Positions 62,129 to 64,000 of a DNA stretch of 64,000 bases are shown one piece after another. The first letter of the stretch is position 1, and every line of letters begins with the position of its first letter. Below the pieces are notes generated by a model. It saw only the letters and a program-made list of their open reading frames with translations. It was not told the DNA's origin and ran no database searches. The translations under genes were made by a program, and so were the position numbers. Source of the stretch: Burkholderia lata. GTDB lineage: Bacteria > Pseudomonadota > Gammaproteobacteria > Burkholderiales > Burkholderiaceae. The DNA lies in assembly GCF_902499335.1 (NCBI RefSeq), contig NZ_CABVQK010000001.1:682001-746000 (forward strand), read 5' to 3'.

Positions 62129-63598
62129 ATGGTTTACAGTCGTCTCATGCGCCTCGATCCCGATACCTGCTACGACGCCCTGCTTTCGCGGAACCGCCGC
62201 TTCGACGGCTGGTTCTTCGTCGGCGTGGCGACGACGGGCGTGTATTGCCGCCCCGTCTGCCCGGTGAAGCCGCCGAAAGCGCAGAACTGCAGCTACTACC
62301 CCACCGCCGCGGCCGCCGAGAAAGCCGGCTTCCGGCCCTGCATGCGCTGCCGCCCCGAGCTCGCGCCCGGCCACGGGCTGCTCGACCTGTCCGGCAATCT
62401 CGCCGACGCGGCCGCCACGCTGATCGAGGACGGTTTCCTGAACACCCATTCCGTCGAAGCGCTCGCGCAGCGCGTCGGCGTGACCGAGCGCCATCTGCGC
62501 CGGATCTTCGGCGCGCAGTTCGGCGTATCGCCGGTCGAGTTCGCGCAGACGCACCGGCTGCTGATGGCCAAGCGGCTCCTGACCGACACCGCGCTGCCGG
62601 TGGCCGTCGTCGCGTCGACGGCCGGGTTCGGCAGCGTGCGGCGCTTCAACGACCTGTTCCTGCAGCGTTACGGCCTCAATCCGCTGCGGCTGCGCAAAGG
62701 GGCCCGCGCGTCGGCCGATGGCGACATGACGTTCCCGCTGCCGTACCGGCCGCCGTTCGCATGGGACGACCTGATGCGCTTTCTCGCGCAGCGGCAGATC
62801 GACGGCGTCGAGCGGATCGATGCGCAGGGTTATGCGCGTGTCGTCGAATTGCCGAACCGGAACGGCAACGGTGGTATCGGACGCGTTGCCGGGTGGCTGT
62901 CCGTCTCGCACGTGCCGCAGCGCTTCGCGCTGGCCGTCACCGTATCGCCCGCGCTGACGCCGGTCGTGCCGGCCGTGCTCGCGCGCGTGCGGCGGCTGTT
63001 CGATCTCGACAGCCGCCCCGACGTGATCGACGCGCATCTCGGCGAACTCGCGAGCGGCTCGCCGGGCCTGCGTGTGCCCGGCGCGTTCGACGGCGTCGAG
63101 ATTGCGATCCGTGCGATCGCGGGCGAACGGCTTGCGGCGACGCACGAAGGCACGCCCATGCTGGCACGCATCGCCGAGCGTTTCGGCACATCGATCGAAG
63201 GCGCGCCGCCGGGCCTCACGCACGCGCTGCCCTCCGCCGCGACGCTGGCCGCCCTGCCGCCTTCCGCGCTTGAAACGATCGGCATTGCGCGCGACGCCGC
63301 ACAGGCGATCGTGTCGCTCGCACGCGCTGTCGACGACGGCATGCTCGCGCTCGAACCGATGGCGCCGCTCGACGCGACGCTTGCCGCGCTGCGCGCGCTG
63401 CCCGGCTTCGACGAACGCGCGGTGCAGTACGTCGCGATGCGCGCGATGGCCTGGCCGAATGCGTTCCCGGCCGACGATGCGTGGCTTCCCTCCCGCGCCG
63501 AACGCGCCCGTGTGCCATCATCCGCGGCGCGCTGGGCGCCGTGGCGCGCGTATGCCGCACTGCACGTGTGGCGCCTTCATGGAGATGTGCTGCGATGA
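62129..63598 (+). CDS. Ada-AlkA fusion: methyl-phosphotriester sensor/AraC activator joined to 3-methyladenine DNA glycosylase
   Basis: A 489-residue three-part protein. Residues about 8-85 are the Ada zinc domain with four Cys (YCRPVCPVK, QNC, CMRC), the first being the methyl acceptor. About 90-195 is an AraC-type DNA-binding domain (LAQRVGVTERHLRRIFGAQF). The rest is AlkA: N-terminal domain from FPLPYRPPFAWDDLM and HhH-GPD glycosylase with PGFDERAVQYVAMRAM and the catalytic Asp in FPADDAWL. So one protein senses methylated DNA, activates repair genes and excises alkylated bases. GGGGGCCGGG precedes the 62129 ATG. Stop overlaps the ogt start (ATGA). Confidence 0.93.
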   Translation: MVYSRLMRLDPDTCYDALLSRNRRFDGWFFVGVATTGVYCRPVCPVKPPKAQNCSYYPTAAAAEKAGFRPCMRCRPELAPGHGLLDLSGNLADAAATLIEDGFLNTHSVEALAQRVGVTERHLRRIFGAQFGVSPVEFAQTHRLLMAKRLLTDTALPVAVVASTAGFGSVRRFNDLFLQRYGLNPLRLRKGARASADGDMTFPLPYRPPFAWDDLMRFLAQRQIDGVERIDAQGYARVVELPNRNGNGGIGRVAGWLSVSHVPQRFALAVTVSPALTPVVPAVLARVRRLFDLDSRPDVIDAHLGELASGSPGLRVPGAFDGVEIAIRAIAGERLAATHEGTPMLARIAERFGTSIEGAPPGLTHALPSAATLAALPPSALETIGIARDAAQAIVSLARAVDDGMLALEPMAPLDATLAALRALPGFDERAVQYVAMRAMAWPNAFPADDAWLPSRAERARVPSSAARWAPWRAYAALHVWRLHGDVLR

Positions 63599-64000
63599 CT
63601 CCCGCTCACCTGATTCCGAGCCCGCTGGGCGACATCGCCGTACGTATCGAGGACGATGCGCTGACGGGCCTCTACTTCGTCGGCCAGAAATACTTCCCGC
63701 CGGTTGCGATCGTGACCGAAGCGGATGCGCTCGCGATGTCGCCGCTTGCGCGCAAGGTCGCGGAAGAAGTCGCCGAGTACTTCACCGGCACGCGCGAAAC
63801 TTTCTCGGTGCCGATTCACTTGCGCGGCACCGCGTTTCAGCGACGGGTATGGAAGGAACTGCTCGCGATTCCGTTCGGCGAACTCGTGACGTACGGCGAG
63901 ATCACCGAGCGCGTCGGGCTGCCGATGAGCGGCGCGCGCGCCGTGGGCGGTGCGGTCGGCCGGAACCCGGTGTCGATCATGGTGCCGTGCCATCGCGTGG
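63595..64000 (+). CDS. ogt: Methylated-DNA-protein cysteine methyltransferase (partial, cut by window end)
   Basis: ATG at 63595 overlaps the ada-alkA stop. The visible 135 residues have the Ogt layout: MTPAHLIPSPLGDIAVRIED, then GTAFQRRVWKELLAIPFGEL, TYGEIT and the helix GARAVGGAVGRNPVSIM ending in PCHRV with the acceptor Cys. The window ends right there, so about 25-30 residues are missing. It removes O6-alkyl groups from guanine by suicide transfer. Coupled translation with Ada-AlkA makes a single alkylation-response unit. Confidence 0.95.
   Translation, partial: MTPAHLIPSPLGDIAVRIEDDALTGLYFVGQKYFPPVAIVTEADALAMSPLARKVAEEVAEYFTGTRETFSVPIHLRGTAFQRRVWKELLAIPFGELVTYGEITERVGLPMSGARAVGGAVGRNPVSIMVPCHRV

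Overview
The window is GC-rich, densely coded and fully chromosomal in style. Gene content (fused malic enzyme/phosphotransacetylase, many LysR regulators each divergent from a catabolic gene, three TonB-dependent receptors, Ada/AlkA plus Ogt) and the alternation of codon-biased high-GC genes with short AT-rich promoters suggest a beta-proteobacterium of the Burkholderia type, probably a secondary replicon. This is inference from gene content; there is no rRNA or tRNA to settle it. I saw no insertion sequence, integrase, phage block or CRISPR array.

Layout. 1-1410: a PLP aminotransferase and a 63-residue protein. 1723-10404: the most interesting block, a putative exopolysaccharide locus built around an NfrB-like membrane glycosyltransferase with a C-terminal c-di-GMP-binding (MshEN) module, a translationally coupled NfrA-like TPR/outer-membrane protein, and secreted carbohydrate-active proteins on the opposite strand (DUF2334 deacetylase-like, DUF4434-like lipoprotein, a clan GH-A hydrolase). 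10830-14238: maeB and a divergent LysR gene. 14331-19285: a secreted protein, a VOC protein, a small secreted protein preceded by a candidate C-rich small RNA, an alpha/beta hydrolase, AraC and GNAT genes. 19286-22975: a more AT-rich patch with an orphan NucA/NucB nuclease fragment, a LasA-like M23 protease, a GNAT and a tandem-repeat protein. 23143-28352: class V aminotransferase, serine hydrolase, FAD amine oxidase, branched-chain amino-acid binding protein.

28774-32014: a stress micro-cluster (two CsbD proteins, a BON protein, a proline-rich peptide, a 27-residue membrane peptide) with a triple-PAS/LuxR regulator; the regulator and one csbD share a dyad-symmetric upstream site. 32217-34418: DUF1338 dioxygenase and divergent LysR. 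34438-37128: siderophore receptor with a Fur-like site. 38060-44270: GapN-type aldehyde dehydrogenase, a metal-ligand-deficient M24/creatinase-like protein with MFS carrier and LysR, and LysE exporter. 44862-46060: small unknown genes. 46164-55075: a metal-acquisition block (PepSY membrane protein, three DUF2946-type proteins, two tandem TonB receptors, CopC). 55269-57062: Old Yellow Enzyme with a divergent MerR regulator and a 19-bp-spacer promoter. 58408-61808: a hexuronate regulon (uronate dehydrogenase, LacI regulator, ExuT-type carrier) tied together by GAAAACGTTTTC operators. 62129-64000: ada-alkA and ogt, the latter cut by the window edge.

Many long open frames opposite these genes are GC-bias shadows and were left out.
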